5,974 nucleotides of DNA from Burkholderiaceae bacterium. Its GTDB lineage: Bacteria; Pseudomonadota; Gammaproteobacteria; Burkholderiales; Burkholderiaceae_E. The position numbers and the translations under genes are program-made. Position 1 is the first letter of the stretch; each line of letters opens with the position of its first letter. The notes beneath the pieces were generated by a model, which was given only the letters and a program-made list of their open reading frames with translations, was not told the DNA's origin and ran no database searches. Shown here piece after piece: positions 5,335 through 5,974 of the stretch. Where the stretch lies: the NCBI GenBank assembly GCA_023258775.1, contig JALQWJ010000103.1, positions 1 to 5,974 of the forward strand. The letters run 5' to 3'.

Positions 5335-5974
5335 TTAACGCGGGTCGATCGCTTGTAGTGTTTCCCAGCGCTCGAGCAAACTAATTAGTTCAAGCTCGAT
5401 TTGCTCAAGTCGAGCATGATCCAGGCGCATTTGCGCTGACCCTTGACGATAATAATCCGCTGAGGCCATGGTGGCTTGCAATTTTGCCTGATCACTTTCC
5501 AAGCTATCGATGCGGTTCGGAATCGCCTCAAGCTCGCGCTGTTCTTTATAACTGAGTTTTCGACGAAGTTTCGTGGCTTGCTCATCGTTGTCAGCCTGCG
5601 GTGTGGCGATCGTCGTTGCCAAAGCGCCTTCGTCACCTGTGCGTTTTTCAATTGGCCATTGGCCACCCTGATCGATCCAGTCGCTATAACCACCGGGGTA
5701 CTCGCGCCAGGCACCGTCGCCAAGCGCCACAAGGGTTTGGGTGGCAACCGCATCCATAAAAGCGCGATCATGGCTTACCAGCAAGACGCTGCCTTCGTAT
5801 TGTTGTAGGCTTGATTCCAATAATTCGAGCGTTTCTAAATCAAGATCGTTTGTTGGTTCATCCAAGATCAAAAGATTGGCTGGTCTTGCGAACAATCGCG
5901 CAAGCAATAGTCGATTACGTTCGCCGCCTGAAAGGGTCTTAACGGGTGATTGAGCACGTCTTGGCGAAAACAAA
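5335..5974 (-). CDS. uup: ABC-F family ATPase Uup, C-terminal part (5' end outside window)
   Basis: Uup is a soluble tandem-ATPase ABC-F protein without membrane domains. In E. coli its loss raises precise excision of transposons, it binds branched DNA, and ABC-F relatives act on the ribosome. Counting from the first in-window codon (TTG at 5973-5971, an internal Leu of a continuing frame rather than a start), this is the end of the second ATPase domain. It shows the ABC signature LSGGE (14-18), Walker B LLILDEPTNDLD (34-45) and the switch His in SHDR (67-70). A polar linker (about 105-135) then leads to the C-terminal domain KLSYKEQRELEAIPNRI (139-155), continuing as a coiled coil to residue 212. 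This tail is the hallmark of Uup among ABC-F proteins and is the part associated with DNA binding. The first ATPase domain and the second Walker A lie beyond the window. The gene converges on the oxidoreductase with 8 bases between stop codons. Confidence 0.9.
   Translation of the reverse strand, partial: LFSPRRAQSPVKTLSGGERNRLLLARLFARPANLLILDEPTNDLDLETLELLESSLQQYEGSVLLVSHDRAFMDAVATQTLVALGDGAWREYPGGYSDWIDQGGQWPIEKRTGDEGALATTIATPQADNDEQATKLRRKLSYKEQRELEAIPNRIDSLESDQAKLQATMASADYYRQGSAQMRLDHARLEQIELELISLLERWETLQAIDPR

Noticed and set aside
5327..5346. Bidirectional terminator between the oxidoreductase and uup
   Set aside because: Only a GACC/GGTC four-pair stem with a long loop is present and there is no flanking A/T tract.
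5971..5973. TTG as start of the minus-strand ATPase
   Set aside because: The following residues belong to the middle of the second ATPase domain, just before LSGGE, so the gene simply runs off the window.

Overview
The window looks like a housekeeping chromosomal segment from a betaproteobacterium, most likely of the order Burkholderiales. This is inferred from a dnaG-rpoD pair whose sigma factor carries a very long Lys/Ala-rich N-terminal extension, from DnaG and Uup sequences of the proteobacterial type, and from a base composition that looks roughly balanced by eye. Genus cannot be fixed from the sequence alone.

Layout. Positions 2-1144 (+) hold the C-terminal part of DNA primase DnaG, cut by the left edge inside the TOPRIM domain. 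A short gap follows (1145-1228) with promoter-like elements, one overlapping the dnaG stop codon, and a leader hairpin. Positions 1229-4267 (+) encode the primary sigma factor RpoD, here 1012 residues. The last ~600 residues match the classical sigma-70 core almost region by region, while the first ~400 are a low-complexity basic/acidic extension with tandem DNA repeats, an AT-hook-like motif and several in-phase A AAA AAG heptamers. After a 72-base gap without an obvious terminator, 4340-5326 (+) encodes a Gfo/Idh/MocA-type NAD(P)-dependent oxidoreductase of unknown substrate. Converging on it with only 8 bases between stop codons, 5335-5974 (-) is the C-terminal part of an ABC-F ATPase, Uup, cut by the right edge.

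How the genes fit together. dnaG and rpoD are the replication and transcription-initiation genes of the macromolecular synthesis operon. rpoD probably also has its own promoter. The oxidoreductase has no evident functional link with them and may be read by run-through from rpoD. Uup is an independent convergent transcript linked to DNA-structure or ribosome maintenance.

There is no mobile element, CRISPR array, tRNA or rRNA, and no convincing undescribed multi-gene system. The most interesting material is the RpoD N-terminal extension (repeats, AT-hook, possible frameshift sites), a DGD-to-DVD change in the primase TOPRIM motif, a 22-bp perfect palindrome inside dnaG, and an Asp-to-Glu change at the usual catalytic position of the oxidoreductase.
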